A stretch of DNA of 64,000 nucleotides from Roseovarius mucosus DSM 17069 (GCF_000768555.3 NZ_KN293979.1:124001-188000); one strand, 5' to 3'. Shown: positions 40,390 to 50,788, numbered from the stretch's first letter. The notes: a model not told the origin generated them from the letters alone. Numbers and translations are program-made.

Positions 40390-41258
40390 TCCTGTGCCGT
40401 TCCCGACTTCAGATAGTCGAAAAATTCGCTATCCGGCGTCATAACCATGGTCGAATTCTTGCCTTGCAGCGCTTTTTCATAGGCCTCGAGCGAGCGGTAG
40501 AAGGAATAGAACTCCTGATCCTGACCATAGGCCTCGGCGTAGATCGCGCTGCGTTCTGCGTCAGCCTCGCCTCGGATCACCTGCGCTTCACGTTCGGCAT
40601 CCGAGAGGGTCTCGGTCACGGTCCGGTCGGCAAGCGCGCGCACCCGCTGCGCCGCCTCGTTACCGCGTGCGATCTCGTCGGCGGCTTCGCGCTCACGCTC
40701 GGCGCGCATCCGGGCAAAGGTCGCCTCGAGGTTCTGCTCGGGCAGGTTGGTCTGCTTGAGGCGCACATCCACCACGTCAAGGCCAAGGCCCGCCGCGCTG
40801 GTCTGGGCCTGCCGCTGGATGCGGCGCATCAACTCGCGGCGATCCTCGGACAGGATGGTGTCGGATGTCACCTGATCGGCACCCAGAACTTCACGGATCT
40901 GTGCATTGAGGATCGACGACAGCCGGTCCTCGGCCAGACGCACGCCGCCCACACCCACGGCCTGACGGAACTGCACCGCGTCGCGGATGCGGTAACGGGC
41001 AAAGGCATCGACCACGAGACGACGATCATCCGACGGCGTCACCTCGATGGTGTCGGTATCGAGCGACAGGATGCGGTCGTCATAGCGCACCACCTCCTGA
41101 ATGAAGGGGATCTTGAACGAGAGGCCCGGCTCTTCCTTGACGGCCTTGATCTGACCGAATTGCAGCACCAGCACCTTTTCACGCTCGTCCACGACAAAGA
41201 TCGACGAGAGGCCCAGAAAGCCCAGAACGACCACAAGAGGAATTAGAAATTTCGTCAT
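40386..41258 (-). CDS. hflC: HflC, SPFH-domain regulator of FtsH
   Basis: A 290-residue band-7/SPFH protein with N-terminal anchor (about 4-22) and VVDEREKVLVLQFGQIKAV and LGLDVVDVRLKQTNLP segments. HflC and HflK form a cage around FtsH protease and limit its activity. Starts 4 bp after the hflK stop, and overlaps DUF2065 by 4 bp. Confidence 0.94.
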   Translation of the reverse strand: MTKFLIPLVVVLGFLGLSSIFVVDEREKVLVLQFGQIKAVKEEPGLSFKIPFIQEVVRYDDRILSLDTDTIEVTPSDDRRLVVDAFARYRIRDAVQFRQAVGVGGVRLAEDRLSSILNAQIREVLGADQVTSDTILSEDRRELMRRIQRQAQTSAAGLGLDVVDVRLKQTNLPEQNLEATFARMRAEREREAADEIARGNEAAQRVRALADRTVTETLSDAEREAQVIRGEADAERSAIYAEAYGQDQEFYSFYRSLEAYEKALQGKNSTMVMTPDSEFFDYLKSGTAQE

Positions 41259-41262
41259 GCTC

Positions 41263-42414
41263 TTAGTTCCCCTGATCTGTCGTGTTGCGGCGCAGTTCGT
41301 TCAGCGGCAGGTAGGGCACGACGCCGTTGCCGCCTTCGCTGCCGATGATCGAGTTGTCGAGGATGGTCTTGTCGATATCGCCCAGAACCCGCTCCATCGT
41401 CTCGATATAGAGACGTTTGCGCGTGACTTCGGGCGCCTTGGAGTATTCCGTGAGAACCGAGGTAAAGCGGCTGGCGTCACCCTGTGCCTCGTTGACCACG
41501 CGGGCACGGTAGCCCTCGGAGTCCTCGAGGATTTGTGCGGCCTGACCGCGCGCCTCTGCCAGTGCCCGGTTGGCATAAGCATCCGCCTGCCGTTGCAGAC
41601 GGTCGCGTTCCTGTTCAGCGGCCTGCACTTCGCGGAAGCTGTCGATCACCTCGCGCGGCGGATCGGCCTTGTCGAGGTTGACCCGCACGACCTGAATCCC
41701 GCTGTCATATTCGTCAAGCGCCTCTTGGATGTTACGCATCGCGCTGTCGGCGATGATGCCACGATCCCGGTTGAGAATGGGGGCCAGATTGGACGCGGCA
41801 ATGATCTCGCGCATGACCGATTCCGATACCGCCTGCACAGTCAGTTGCGGATCGCGGATGTTGAAGAGCAATTTCGCCGGATCAGAGATGTTCCACACGA
41901 CCTGAAAACCGATATCGACGATATTGGCATCGGTGGTCAGCATCAGCCCCTCTTCACGCCCGCCGGTATTGCGGCCGATGTCCTCAGTCCGTTCGGAGGT
42001 GACGTTGACGATTTCGGCGGTCACGATGGGCCATGGGGCAAAGTTCAGACCGGGATTGCCGGTCTTGTAGTAGGCGCCCAGAAACAACTCGACCGATTGC
42101 TCTTCGGGCTTGACCGTATAGACGCTGGCGAAAACCCAGAGTGCCACGGCACCCAAGGCCGCAAGGCCAATCGTGCCTTTGCCGAACTGTGGTCCGCCTT
42201 CGCCGCCGGTGCCACCGCCCCGGTTGCCGCCGCCACGCCCGCCCATGAGAACGCGAAGCTGATCCTGACCCTTGCGCACCAACTCATCGATTTCGGGCAG
42301 TTGCGGTCCTCCTTCGGGAGGGCGCCGACCGCCCCCGTTGTTGCGGTCGCGATCATCACCGCCACCGCCCGAATTACCGCCGCCGCCCCATGGGCCGCCA
42401 GAGTTTCCAGCCAT
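41263..42414 (-). CDS. hflK: HflK, SPFH-domain regulator of FtsH
   Basis: A 383-residue protein with a glycine-rich cytoplasmic N-terminus (GNSGGPWGGGGN), one membrane segment (about 83-102), then the SPFH domain with YTVKPEEQSVELFLG and a coiled C-terminal region. Forms the HflKC-FtsH complex. ATG 42414 chosen since the extra 15 codons upstream look non-coding. Upstream neighbour gor is 70 bp away on the same strand. Confidence 0.94.
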   Translation of the reverse strand: MAGNSGGPWGGGGNSGGGGDDRDRNNGGGRRPPEGGPQLPEIDELVRKGQDQLRVLMGGRGGGNRGGGTGGEGGPQFGKGTIGLAALGAVALWVFASVYTVKPEEQSVELFLGAYYKTGNPGLNFAPWPIVTAEIVNVTSERTEDIGRNTGGREEGLMLTTDANIVDIGFQVVWNISDPAKLLFNIRDPQLTVQAVSESVMREIIAASNLAPILNRDRGIIADSAMRNIQEALDEYDSGIQVVRVNLDKADPPREVIDSFREVQAAEQERDRLQRQADAYANRALAEARGQAAQILEDSEGYRARVVNEAQGDASRFTSVLTEYSKAPEVTRKRLYIETMERVLGDIDKTILDNSIIGSEGGNGVVPYLPLNELRRNTTDQGN

Positions 42415-42483
42415 ACGTTTGTCTTCCCTTGTTGTCCTGCCGTTCCCGGCTTGTCTCACAACCTGTGCAGCACAGGCGAAAAA

Positions 42484-43839
42484 TCAAGCGGTGCGCACAG
42501 GCGTTTTCATCGTTACCAGCTCTTCCGACATGGTCGGATGCACCGCCACGGTGCGGTCGAAATCCTCTTTCGTGGCCCCCATTTTGACGGCGATGCCCGC
42601 CAGTTGGATCATCTCACCCGCGCCGGGGGCGACGATATGACACCCCAGCACCTTGCGGGTGGCCTGACTGACGATCAGTTTCATCAGCACCCGGTCAGGA
42701 CGCCCGGCAAAGGCCGAGTGCATGGGCCGGAACGAGGTTGCATAGACCTCGATCGGCTCTTGATCGCGCGCGGCCTCTTCGCTCAGCCCCACGGTGCCCA
42801 TTTCCGGTTGGGTGAAAATCGCGGTGGGGATGAGATCGTGATCGACAGGCGTCGGGTTGCCGTTGAACACCGTCTCGACAAAGGCCATGCCTTCGCGGAT
42901 CGCCACGGGCGTGAGGTTGACGCGGTCGGTCACATCGCCAATCGCATAGACCGACGGCACGCCGGTCTGGCTATAGCGGTCGACGACAATCTCGCCCTTG
43001 CGGCCCACGGCAACGCCTGCGGCCTCCAGGCCCAGATTTTCCGTATTGGGCGCACGCCCGGTGGCGAACATCACCTCTTCGAATACCGCTTCGCTGCCGT
43101 TGGTGCCGGTCACGCGATAGCCGCCGTCGACCTTTTCCATGGTCTCGATATTGGTGCCCAGATGCAGGGTGATCCCCGAGGCAATCATCTCGTCCGAGAC
43201 CAGCCCGCGCGCCTCTTCGTCAAAACCGCGCAGGACTTGTGCGCCGCGATAGAACTGCGTGACCTTGACCCCCAAACCGTTGAGGATACAGGCGAATTCA
43301 CAGGCTATATAGCCGCCGCCGATGATCAGGATCGATTTGGGCAGGCGCTCCAGATGAAAGATGTCATTGCTGGTGATCGCATGGTCCGCGCCGGGCAGAT
43401 CGGGCTTCACGGGCCGCCCGCCGGTGGCGATGAGGATATGCTTGGCGCTGTGACGCGTGCCATCGGCCAATTCCACGGTGTGCGGATCAACCAGCCGTGC
43501 CCGGCTGTCATAGGTCTCGACGCCGTTGTTTTTCAGGATGCCGCGATAGACCGTTTCGAGCCGGTCCAATTCCGCATGCAGCTTGTCCCGAAAGGTGGCC
43601 CAATCGAAGCCGCCGGCATGGACCGTCCAGCCATAGGCCTGCGCATCGGCCATCGCCCCGCGATATTCCGAGGCAAAGACCATCAGTTTCTTGGGCACGC
43701 AGCCGCGAATGACGCAGGTGCCGCCATAGCGATCCTCTTCGGCCAGGGCCACGCGCGCGCCGCCCTGTGCCGCAACCCGCGCCGCGCGCACCCCGCTAGA
43801 GCCGCCGCCGATCACGAAAAGATCGTAGTCGAATGCCAT
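42484..43839 (-). CDS. gor: Glutathione-disulfide reductase
   Basis: A 451-residue FAD/NADPH enzyme. N-terminal FAD motif GGGSSGVRAAR, redox pair C42-x4-C47 in GGTCVIRGCVPKKL, NADPH motif IIGGGYIACEFA, and C-terminal HPTMSEELV with the active-site His of the partner subunit. Reduces GSSG to GSH in the cytoplasm. It is 10 bp downstream of rpiA, which may supply pentose-pathway NADPH balance in the same transcript. Confidence 0.95.
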   Translation of the reverse strand: MAFDYDLFVIGGGSSGVRAARVAAQGGARVALAEEDRYGGTCVIRGCVPKKLMVFASEYRGAMADAQAYGWTVHAGGFDWATFRDKLHAELDRLETVYRGILKNNGVETYDSRARLVDPHTVELADGTRHSAKHILIATGGRPVKPDLPGADHAITSNDIFHLERLPKSILIIGGGYIACEFACILNGLGVKVTQFYRGAQVLRGFDEEARGLVSDEMIASGITLHLGTNIETMEKVDGGYRVTGTNGSEAVFEEVMFATGRAPNTENLGLEAAGVAVGRKGEIVVDRYSQTGVPSVYAIGDVTDRVNLTPVAIREGMAFVETVFNGNPTPVDHDLIPTAIFTQPEMGTVGLSEEAARDQEPIEVYATSFRPMHSAFAGRPDRVLMKLIVSQATRKVLGCHIVAPGAGEMIQLAGIAVKMGATKEDFDRTVAVHPTMSEELVTMKTPVRTA

Positions 43840-43849
43840 GCCTGTCCCC

Positions 43850-44638
43850 TCAATCCGTCAGGTCGCGAAAGAGATTGTCGGTCTCGACAAAGTCGAGCCG
43901 GTCTTCTTCGACCGTTCCTTCGTTTATGTCGCGGGTTTCCACCCGGCCATCGCCATAACCCAGAATGACCACATCGCAGATATCAAGGAAAAGCCCGTTT
44001 TCAACCACCCCCGGCATCTGATTGAGCGCCATCGAGAGTTGATGCGCGGCACCGATGCGGCCCAGATGCAGATCGAGAATATAATTGCCCTCATCGGTGA
44101 TGAAGGGCCGCGTGCCGTTCATCCGCAGCGTGGCATCGCGCCCCAGCACATCCATGTTGATCAAGAGTTCCTCGACCAGCGATTTCGTCGTCTGCCAGCC
44201 AAAGGGGATCACCTCGACCGGCAGGGGGAAGGCGCCCAGCGCCTCGACCTCCTTGCCGACATCGGCGATCACGATCATCTGGTCAGAGGCCGTCGCCACG
44301 ATCTTTTCCTGCAAGAGCGCGCCGCCGCCACCCTTGATCAGGTTGAGATTGCTGTCGAATTCATCTGCCCCGTCGATGGTGAGGTCGAGCCATTTCGCCT
44401 CATCCAGGCTGATCACCTCGATGCCTACCTCTCGCGCCAGCTCCGCCGTGCGCGTCGATGTCGGCACGCCGCGAATGCGCAGGCCGCCGTCGCGCACCAT
44501 CTCGCCCAGACAGCGCACCATCCAGGCGGCCGTCGATCCGGTGCCAAGGCCCACGCGCATCCCGTCCTCGACGAAATCCACCGACCGTTTGGCGGCAACG
44601 AACTTGGCCTTGTCGATCGGCGACAATTCTCCGGTCAT
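43850..44638 (-). CDS. rpiA: Ribose-5-phosphate isomerase A
   Basis: A 262-residue RpiA with the phosphate-binding GLGTGSTAAWM (about 30-40), catalytic-site DGADEFDSNLNLIKGGGGALLQEK read in parts, and the GTRPFITDEGNYILD segment. Interconverts ribose 5-phosphate and ribulose 5-phosphate. Also relevant to the ribosyl carrier used by C-P lyase, but it is far from the phn genes. Probably co-transcribed with gor. Confidence 0.95.
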   Translation of the reverse strand: MTGELSPIDKAKFVAAKRSVDFVEDGMRVGLGTGSTAAWMVRCLGEMVRDGGLRIRGVPTSTRTAELAREVGIEVISLDEAKWLDLTIDGADEFDSNLNLIKGGGGALLQEKIVATASDQMIVIADVGKEVEALGAFPLPVEVIPFGWQTTKSLVEELLINMDVLGRDATLRMNGTRPFITDEGNYILDLHLGRIGAAHQLSMALNQMPGVVENGLFLDICDVVILGYGDGRVETRDINEGTVEEDRLDFVETDNLFRDLTD

Positions 44639-44792
44639 GGCAGCGACTCCCCGACTGTTTCGCAGGGGTTATAAGAGAGATGCCGCGCAGGTGCGAGACC
44701 GAATTCGCCCAAGCGACCGGGGGGCAAGCGTTAACCATTCCTAAACCCCTGCCGCGCTACGCATTAACCTTGTCTGATGAATAGGGGACCGC

Positions 44793-46307
44793 ATGGTCGC
44801 GCGCGCCTATACTGTGGCCTTTGAGGGGGTCGAGGCCAAGCCCGTGGAGGTGCAATGTGCCATCACGCCGGGCGTGCCCGCCTTTTCCCTCGTGGGCCTG
44901 CCCGACAAGGCGGTGTCCGAGGCGCGCGACCGGGTGCGTGCGGCGCTCTCGGCCATGGCCATCGCCCTGCCGTCGCGGCGGATCACCATCAACCTCTCGC
45001 CCGCCGACATGCCCAAAGAGGGCAGCCATTTTGACCTCCCCATCGCGCTCGCCCTCTTGGCGGCGCTCGAAATCATCCCGCATGATGCCGCCGAGGGCAC
45101 GACGGCATTGGGGGAATTGTCGCTCGACGGCACGTTGGTGCCGGTGATCGGCGCGCTGCCCGCCGCCATGGCCGCCGCCGAGGAACATCGCATCCTGCTC
45201 TGCCCCAAGGCCTGCGGCCCCGAGGCGGCCTGGGTGGGGGCGGTGCAGGTTATTGCGGCGGCATCGCTCTCGGATGTGGTGCGCCACTACACCGGGCAGG
45301 CGCCCATCCCCGCCTCTGACCCCGGCGAGGTGATCGCAGCACCGCAGGGCCGTGACCTGCGCGACGTCAAGGGACAGGAGCGGGCAAAGCGCGCGCTGGA
45401 AATCGCGGCGGCAGGCCGTCACCACCTGATCATGATCGGCACGCCGGGATCCGGCAAATCCATGCTGGCCGCGCGTATGCCGGGTATCCTGCCGCCACTC
45501 TCGGCCCCAGAGGCGCTGGAAACCTCGATGATCCATTCGCTTGCCGGGCTCTTGTCAGAGGGCGGCATCAACCGCGCCCGCCCCTTTCGCGAGCCGCATC
45601 ACACCGCCTCGATGGCCGCGATTGTCGGCGGCGGGCGCAGCGCCAAGCCGGGGGAAATCAGCCTTGCGCATAATGGCGTGCTCTTCATGGATGAATTCCC
45701 GGAATTTCCCCGCACCGTGCTGGAGACCCTGCGCCAACCGATAGAGACCGGCGAGGTGATGGTCGCCCGCGCCAATGCCCATGTGAAATATCCCTGCCGT
45801 TTCATGCTGATCGCTGCCGCCAACCCTTGCAAATGCGGCTATCTGAGCGACCCCAACCGCGCCTGTTCGCGTGCGCCCAATTGCGGCGAGGATTACATCG
45901 GGCGCATTTCCGGCCCGCTGATGGACCGCTTCGATCTGCGGATCGAGGTGCCGCCCGTGGCCTTTGCCGATCTCGATCTGCCCGCCTCCGGCGATGCCTC
46001 GGCCACGGTTGCAGAGCGCGTGGCGGGGGCGCGGGCGGTGCAGGCGGCGCGCTTTGCGGGCCACGCCCATATGCGCCTCAACGCCGATGCCGAAGGGGCG
46101 GTGCTCGACGATATCGCCACACCCGATGCCGAGGGCCGCGCCCTTGTCACCCGTGTCGCCAGCCGCTTTGGCCTGACGGCGCGGGGCTATCACCGCGTGT
46201 TGCGCGTCGCGCGCACCATCGCCGATCTCGACGGCTCGGACCATGTCCGCCTGCCGCATGTCGCCGAGGCGGTCAGCTTTCGCATCGCCGGGGTCAAAGA
46301 GACCTGA
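44793..46307 (+). CDS. comM: ComM / YifB-family Mg-chelatase-like AAA+ ATPase
   Basis: A 504-residue protein: N-terminal ChlI-like domain (to about 190), AAA+ ATPase with Walker A GTPGSGKS (about 215-222) and Walker B VLFMDEFPEF, and a C-terminal domain with CSRAPNCGEDYIGRISGPLMDRFD in pieces. ComM is a branch-migration helicase aiding integration of transformed DNA. Length is normal. Divergent from rpiA; converges on the alpha/beta hydrolase with a 14-bp overlap. Confidence 0.93.
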   Translation: MVARAYTVAFEGVEAKPVEVQCAITPGVPAFSLVGLPDKAVSEARDRVRAALSAMAIALPSRRITINLSPADMPKEGSHFDLPIALALLAALEIIPHDAAEGTTALGELSLDGTLVPVIGALPAAMAAAEEHRILLCPKACGPEAAWVGAVQVIAAASLSDVVRHYTGQAPIPASDPGEVIAAPQGRDLRDVKGQERAKRALEIAAAGRHHLIMIGTPGSGKSMLAARMPGILPPLSAPEALETSMIHSLAGLLSEGGINRARPFREPHHTASMAAIVGGGRSAKPGEISLAHNGVLFMDEFPEFPRTVLETLRQPIETGEVMVARANAHVKYPCRFMLIAAANPCKCGYLSDPNRACSRAPNCGEDYIGRISGPLMDRFDLRIEVPPVAFADLDLPASGDASATVAERVAGARAVQAARFAGHAHMRLNADAEGAVLDDIATPDAEGRALVTRVASRFGLTARGYHRVLRVARTIADLDGSDHVRLPHVAEAVSFRIAGVKET

Positions 46308-47172
46308 TCCACCGCGCCAGATCGCGCAGGGTTTGCCCTGCCTCGGGCAAAACATTGTGAAAGATGGGCCAGACATGCGGATGGTCGGGCTTGAGGGTCG
46401 CCACGCTCTGCACCCCCTGCGCCACCAGCGCGGCCTGCATCCGCAGCGTGTCGTCGCGCAGGATTTCGGTATCGCCCACGGTCATCCACACGGGCGGCGC
46501 GCCGGTGAACCGGCCAAAGAGCGGCGAGGCGCGCGGATCGCGCGGGTCTTGGCCGTGCAAGAACATCTCCAGCATCTCGCCAATCCGGGTGGCCGACAGC
46601 ACGCAATCGCGCGCGGCATTCTCGGCAACGGAGGCGCCGGAATAGGTCACATCGGTGAGCGGCGAAAAGGCAAAGACACCCATGGGCGGGGCGAGGCCCT
46701 GCGCCAAAATCTCGTGCAAGAGCGCCAGCGCCAGCCCGCCGCCCGCACTATCGCCGCCAATGATCACCTCATGCGTCGCCCGGAGCGCGCGGTAACACGC
46801 CAGCGCATCGTCGATCTGCGCCGGAAAGGGATGCTCGGGTGCCAGCCGGTAATCGGGCAGACAGGCGGGCAGGCCGGTCAGCGCCGACAGCTTGGCCAGC
46901 ATCGCGCGATGCGTGGTCGAGGTGCCAAAGACATAGGCCCCGCCATGGAAATAAAGGATCACGGGTGCAGGTTGCACACTACGGGCCCGCGCCCATTGCA
47001 CCGGCACCCCGCCGAGGCTGGCGCGTTCAAACGACGTGCCAAGCGGGGCATGGAAATAGAGCCGGGATTTGAACGCAAAGGACCGCCTGAGGCGGTCCTT
47101 GTCATGGCGCGCCAGCGCCGGCTTCTCGAACCAGCGCAGGTGGCGGTTCAAGAGGCGCAGCTGCCAGCTCAT
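46294..47172 (-). CDS. Alpha/beta hydrolase (hormone-sensitive lipase type)
   Basis: A 292-residue hydrolase: oxyanion-hole HGGAYVFGT, nucleophile elbow [11 protein letters not shown], catalytic Asp in [13 protein letters not shown] and His in [11 protein letters not shown]. Fits HSL/bacterial esterase family IV acting on short acyl esters. Substrate unknown. The start overlaps gshB by 4 bp, so it is in the rsmI-yraN-gshB transcript. Confidence 0.88.
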   Translation of the reverse strand: MSWQLRLLNRHLRWFEKPALARHDKDRLRRSFAFKSRLYFHAPLGTSFERASLGGVPVQWARARSVQPAPVILYFHGGAYVFGTSTTHRAMLAKLSALTGLPACLPDYRLAPEHPFPAQIDDALACYRALRATHEVIIGGDSAGGGLALALLHEILAQGLAPPMGVFAFSPLTDVTYSGASVAENAARDCVLSATRIGEMLEMFLHGQDPRDPRASPLFGRFTGAPPVWMTVGDTEILRDDTLRMQAALVAQGVQSVATLKPDHPHVWPIFHNVLPEAGQTLRDLARWIRSL

Positions 47173-48104
47173 CCCCGCCGCGCCGCGATGGCATCCCAGA
47201 TCAGCCCCGCGCCATTGGTGCCATCAAACCGCTCCAGCTCTTGCAAGCCGGTGGGCGAGGTCACGTTGATCTCCGTGAGGTAATCGCCGATCACGTCGAT
47301 GCCCACGAAGATCTGCCCCTTCTCGCGCAGGAGCGGCCCGATGGTGGCGCAAATCTCGCGGTCGCGGGCCGTCAGCTCTACCTTTTCAGCCCGCCCGCCC
47401 ACATGCATGTTCGAGCGCGTCTCGCCCTGCGCGGGCACGCGGTTGATGGCCCCGATCGGTTCGCCATCGACCAGAATCACACGCTTGTCGCCCTTGCTGA
47501 CGGCGGGCAGGTATTTCTGGACAATCAGCGGCTCGCGGCTGAATCCGGTGAACATCTCATGCAGGCTGGCGAGATTCCGGTCGCTCTCGGGCAGGTGGAA
47601 CACGCCCGCGCCGCCGTTGCCATAAAGCGGCTTGAGGATCACATCGCCGTGCCGTGCGCGAAAGGCCCGGATCGTGTCCAGGTCGCGGGCAATCGCGGTG
47701 GGCGGCATGAGTTGGGGGAAATCGAGGATGAGCAGCTTTTCAGGATAGTTGCGCACCCAGAAGGGATCATTCACCACCAGCGTGCCGGGGCTCAGCCGCT
47801 GCAGGATATGGGTCGTGGTGATGTAGAACATATCGAACGGCGGATCCTGCCGCAGCCAGACCACATCGAAGGTGCTCAGATCGACAGTCTGCTCCGCGCC
47901 CAGCCGAAAATGGTCGCCCTGCACCCGCTGCACCGTCAGCGGCCAGCCCCGCGCCGTCACCCGCCCCTCGTCATAGGCCAGCCGGTCGGGCGTGTAGTAA
48001 AACAGCTCATACCCCCGCGCCTGCGCCTCTTCCGCGAGGCGAAAGGTGCTGTCCCCGTTGATATTGATCGGCCCGATCGGGTCCATCTGAAAAGCGATTT
48101 TCAT
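47169..48104 (-). CDS. gshB: Glutathione synthase
   Basis: A 311-residue ATP-grasp ligase that adds glycine to gamma-glutamylcysteine. Typical segments: [64 protein letters not shown] and [19 protein letters not shown]. It lies 58 bp downstream of yraN and overlaps the hydrolase gene. Together with gor and the GST gene it supports glutathione use in this organism. Confidence 0.96.
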   Translation of the reverse strand: MKIAFQMDPIGPININGDSTFRLAEEAQARGYELFYYTPDRLAYDEGRVTARGWPLTVQRVQGDHFRLGAEQTVDLSTFDVVWLRQDPPFDMFYITTTHILQRLSPGTLVVNDPFWVRNYPEKLLILDFPQLMPPTAIARDLDTIRAFRARHGDVILKPLYGNGGAGVFHLPESDRNLASLHEMFTGFSREPLIVQKYLPAVSKGDKRVILVDGEPIGAINRVPAQGETRSNMHVGGRAEKVELTARDREICATIGPLLREKGQIFVGIDVIGDYLTEINVTSPTGLQELERFDGTNGAGLIWDAIAARRG

Positions 48105-48162
48105 ATCCTGCCCCTTTTCACCGTCTCCTGCCTACATGCGGCAAGAGCGCGGGGGGCGCAAT

Positions 48163-48597
48163 TCAGAAATGACCAAAGGCGTTCTCGAGGATGCGCACAT
48201 CCCCCCGGCCATCCACGATCCCCAGGTCGAACCGGACCGGGGCCAATTGCCCCTCGGGCAAGAGGCCAAGATATTCCGAGGCCGCCGCATGAATCCGCCG
48301 CATCTGGCCTTGATGCAGCCGCTCGATGGCCAGGTCGAAACTGGCCGCTTGCTTGACCTCGCAAAAGACATAGGTATCGGGCGCGCGCAGGATCATGTCG
48401 ATCTCGCCGCTTTGCCCGCGCCAGCGCTGCTGCAAGAGCGCCACCGAGCACCGTTCATAGGCACGCAACACGGCCGCCTCCGCCGCCTGACCCGAGAGAT
48501 AGGCCCGCCGCCCCCGGTCCTGACGGCGCAAGAGGTCGGGCGGCACCACAATCGCCGTCCCGCCAACGGCCTCGAAATCAAACGCCAGTTGCCGCAT
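48163..48597 (-). CDS. YraN / UPF0102-family endonuclease-fold protein
   Basis: A 144-residue protein with the YraN core: GQAAEAAVLRAYER, QRWRGQSGEIDMILR and FCEVKQ, the D/E-K pattern of a restriction-like nuclease fold. Function is unproven. The start is 3 bp past the rsmI stop, the common rsmI-yraN pairing. ATG at 48597. Confidence 0.85.
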   Translation of the reverse strand: MRQLAFDFEAVGGTAIVVPPDLLRRQDRGRRAYLSGQAAEAAVLRAYERCSVALLQQRWRGQSGEIDMILRAPDTYVFCEVKQAASFDLAIERLHQGQMRRIHAAASEYLGLLPEGQLAPVRFDLGIVDGRGDVRILENAFGHF

Positions 48598-48600
48598 CTC

Positions 48601-49479
48601 TTACTCCGCCTCTGTTTGCCCGCCCTTTGACAGAAAGAGCGCCCGTTGATAGACCTCGCGCCGCGGCGTGCCTGTGTTCGCCGCCACAAGATCCGCCGCA
48701 TCGCGCACAGAATGCCCCTTCAGCGCCTCCAACACCAAATGGTCTAAATCGTCTTCCTTAATTTTCTCCAAACCGCCGCGATCAATAATCACGACAATTT
48801 CGCCTTTCGGTGGCGCATCGGCCCAGATCTGGGCCAATTCCTCCAGTGTGCCGCGCCGGACTTCTTCGAATTTCTTGGTCAATTCACGACAGACTGCCGC
48901 CGAGCGCGCAACCCCCAGCACTTCGGCCGCATCGCGCAGCATCGCCGCCACCCGCTTGGGTGATTCGTAAAAGGCCAGCGTCGCGGGCACGCTCGCCAGT
49001 TCCCGGAGCACCGCCTTGCGCTTGGAGGCGGTGTTGGGCAGGAAGCCCGCAAAGAGAAACCGATCCGTGGGCAGGCCCGCCAGCGTCAGCGCCGTGATCA
49101 CCGCCGAAGGGCCGGGGGCCGAGACAAGGTCAAACCCCGCTGCCACCGCCGCGCGGCCCAGATCGAACCCGGGATCCGCCACCATCGGTGTGCCCGCCTC
49201 CGAGGCATAGACCACCGATTGCCCGGCCTCGAGCGCCGCCAGAATCCGGGGCCGCATCTGCGCGCCATTGTGATCGTGATAGGGCCAGAGCGGGCGCTCG
49301 CCCAAGGACACGCCGTGAATTTCCATCAGCCGCCGCAGGCTACGGGTATCCTCGGCCACCAGCACATCCGCCGAGGCCAAGATGTCGAGCGCGCGCAGCG
49401 TGATGTCGCGCGCGGTCCCGATGGGGGTGGCAATCAGATAGAGACCACCGGCCAGTTTCTGCTGTTTGGGATTCACCAC
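48601..49479 (-). CDS. rsmI: 16S rRNA cytidine-1402 2'-O-methyltransferase
   Basis: A 292-residue RsmI with LYLIATPIGTARDITLRALDIL, VAEDTRSLRRLM, SEAGTPMVADPG and GPSAVITALTLAGLPTDRFLFAGFLP in order, a tetrapyrrole-methylase fold. Methylates C1402 of 16S rRNA. GTG start at 49479; a second GTG follows immediately. First gene of the minus-strand rsmI-yraN-gshB-hydrolase group, divergent from the LpoA-like gene. Confidence 0.94.
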   Translation of the reverse strand: MVNPKQQKLAGGLYLIATPIGTARDITLRALDILASADVLVAEDTRSLRRLMEIHGVSLGERPLWPYHDHNGAQMRPRILAALEAGQSVVYASEAGTPMVADPGFDLGRAAVAAGFDLVSAPGPSAVITALTLAGLPTDRFLFAGFLPNTASKRKAVLRELASVPATLAFYESPKRVAAMLRDAAEVLGVARSAAVCRELTKKFEEVRRGTLEELAQIWADAPPKGEIVVIIDRGGLEKIKEDDLDHLVLEALKGHSVRDAADLVAANTGTPRREVYQRALFLSKGGQTEAE

Positions 49480-49563
49480 TGGACCCGCTCCGTATGACCG
49501 TTATGATTGTCCGCAATCGCGTCTGGCCAAGGGCAAAGCGCAACAAGGGAGTGAGAGATACGC

Positions 49564-50742
49564 ATGTTCGCCGTTTTACACATCATCCGCAAGTCGTTCG
49601 CCGGCTCTTTCCTTGTGCTTGCCGCGCTCTTTCTCGCCGCCTGTCAGCCGGTGTCGGTGGCCACCCCGGGCGGTGGCGGTACGGCCCCTTCGGGACCGGT
49701 TCCAGTGGCGCTCCTCGTGCCGCATGGCAGCGCGGATGCGCAAGAGGCGCAGTTGGCGCGTGATCTGGAAAACGCCGCGCGGCTTGCCGTGTCGGACCTT
49801 GCGGGGGTGCAGATCGACCTGCGCGTCTATGGCACCGCAGGCCAAGCACAGCAGGCGCAGCAGGCGGCCCTCAATGCTGCCGCGGATGGTGCGCGTATCA
49901 TCATCGGGCCGCTCCACGCCGAATCGGCCAATGCCGTGGCGGTCGCCATGGCCCCGCGCAACATCAACGTGCTGGCCTTTTCCAACAACCCGACCATTGC
50001 GGGCGGCAATCTCTTCATTCTCGGGCAGACCTTCCAGACCACTGCCAACCGGCTTGCGGATTTTGCCTCCCGCCAGGGTAAATCCCGGATCATGGCGGTC
50101 TATTCCGACAATCTCGCGGGGCAATTGGGGCGTGCGGCGATTGAGCAGGCGGTGCGCGACAATGGCGCGACGCTGGCGGGCAGCGTGGGCTACGAATTCT
50201 CGCAAGAGGGCGTGATCGACGCCATTCCCAAGATCAAGAGTGCCGCCGAGACCAATGCCGCCGATGCGATTTTCCTGACCGCAAATTCCGCCGGTGCCCT
50301 GCCACTCTTTTCCCAGATGCTGCCGGAGAACGGGCTGGGCCCTGACCGGGTGCAATATATCGGCCTTTCGCGCTGGGATACCCCGCCGCAGACGCTCGAT
50401 CTACCGGGGGTTCAGGGGGGCTGGTTCGCCCTGCCGGACCCGGCGCGCGCCAGCCAGTTCACCCAGCGTTTCAGCGCCGCCTATGGCAACGCGCCGCATC
50501 CGATCGCGAGCCTGTCCTACGACGGCATCGCCGCAGTCGGGGCCTTGGTGAAATCCGGCAACCGCGAGGCGCTGGGGCGCAATGCGCTCACTCAATCCGC
50601 CGGGTTCCAGGGCGTGAGCGGCGTCTTTCGCTTTCGTTCCGATGGCAGCAACGAGCGGGGCCTGGCCGTGGCCACGATCCGCGACAAGCGCGTGACGATC
50701 CTGTCGCCGGCACCCCAGAGCTTTGGCGGGGCCGGATTTTGA
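49564..50742 (+). CDS. LpoA-like lipoprotein (penicillin-binding protein activator)
   Basis: A 392-residue lipoprotein with lipobox LAAC at C27 (ALFLAACQP). The rest is a periplasmic-binding-protein-type fold related to LpoA/LppC: ALLVPHGSADAQEAQLARDLENAARLAV and IIIGPLHAESANAVAVAM segments. LpoA activates PBP1a in enterics; the N-terminal TPR half of enteric LpoA is absent here. Divergent from rsmI, an arrangement common in alphaproteobacteria. Confidence 0.87.
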   Translation: MFAVLHIIRKSFAGSFLVLAALFLAACQPVSVATPGGGGTAPSGPVPVALLVPHGSADAQEAQLARDLENAARLAVSDLAGVQIDLRVYGTAGQAQQAQQAALNAAADGARIIIGPLHAESANAVAVAMAPRNINVLAFSNNPTIAGGNLFILGQTFQTTANRLADFASRQGKSRIMAVYSDNLAGQLGRAAIEQAVRDNGATLAGSVGYEFSQEGVIDAIPKIKSAAETNAADAIFLTANSAGALPLFSQMLPENGLGPDRVQYIGLSRWDTPPQTLDLPGVQGGWFALPDPARASQFTQRFSAAYGNAPHPIASLSYDGIAAVGALVKSGNREALGRNALTQSAGFQGVSGVFRFRSDGSNERGLAVATIRDKRVTILSPAPQSFGGAGF

Positions 50743-50788
50743 GCCGCGCCGGTCAAACGTGCTCTGACACGGGTGTGAAACGCCTGAC

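Noticed and set aside
38089..40416. Long plus-strand open frame opposite degP and the start of fliK
   Set aside because: Antisense artefact of high GC; the minus-strand protease with full catalytic triad explains the sequence.
41257..43968. Very long open frame (about 900 codons) on the plus strand opposite hflK and gor
   Set aside because: It is the antisense of well-recognised genes in GC-rich DNA; its translation is rich in His, Arg, Gly and Asp and resembles no family.
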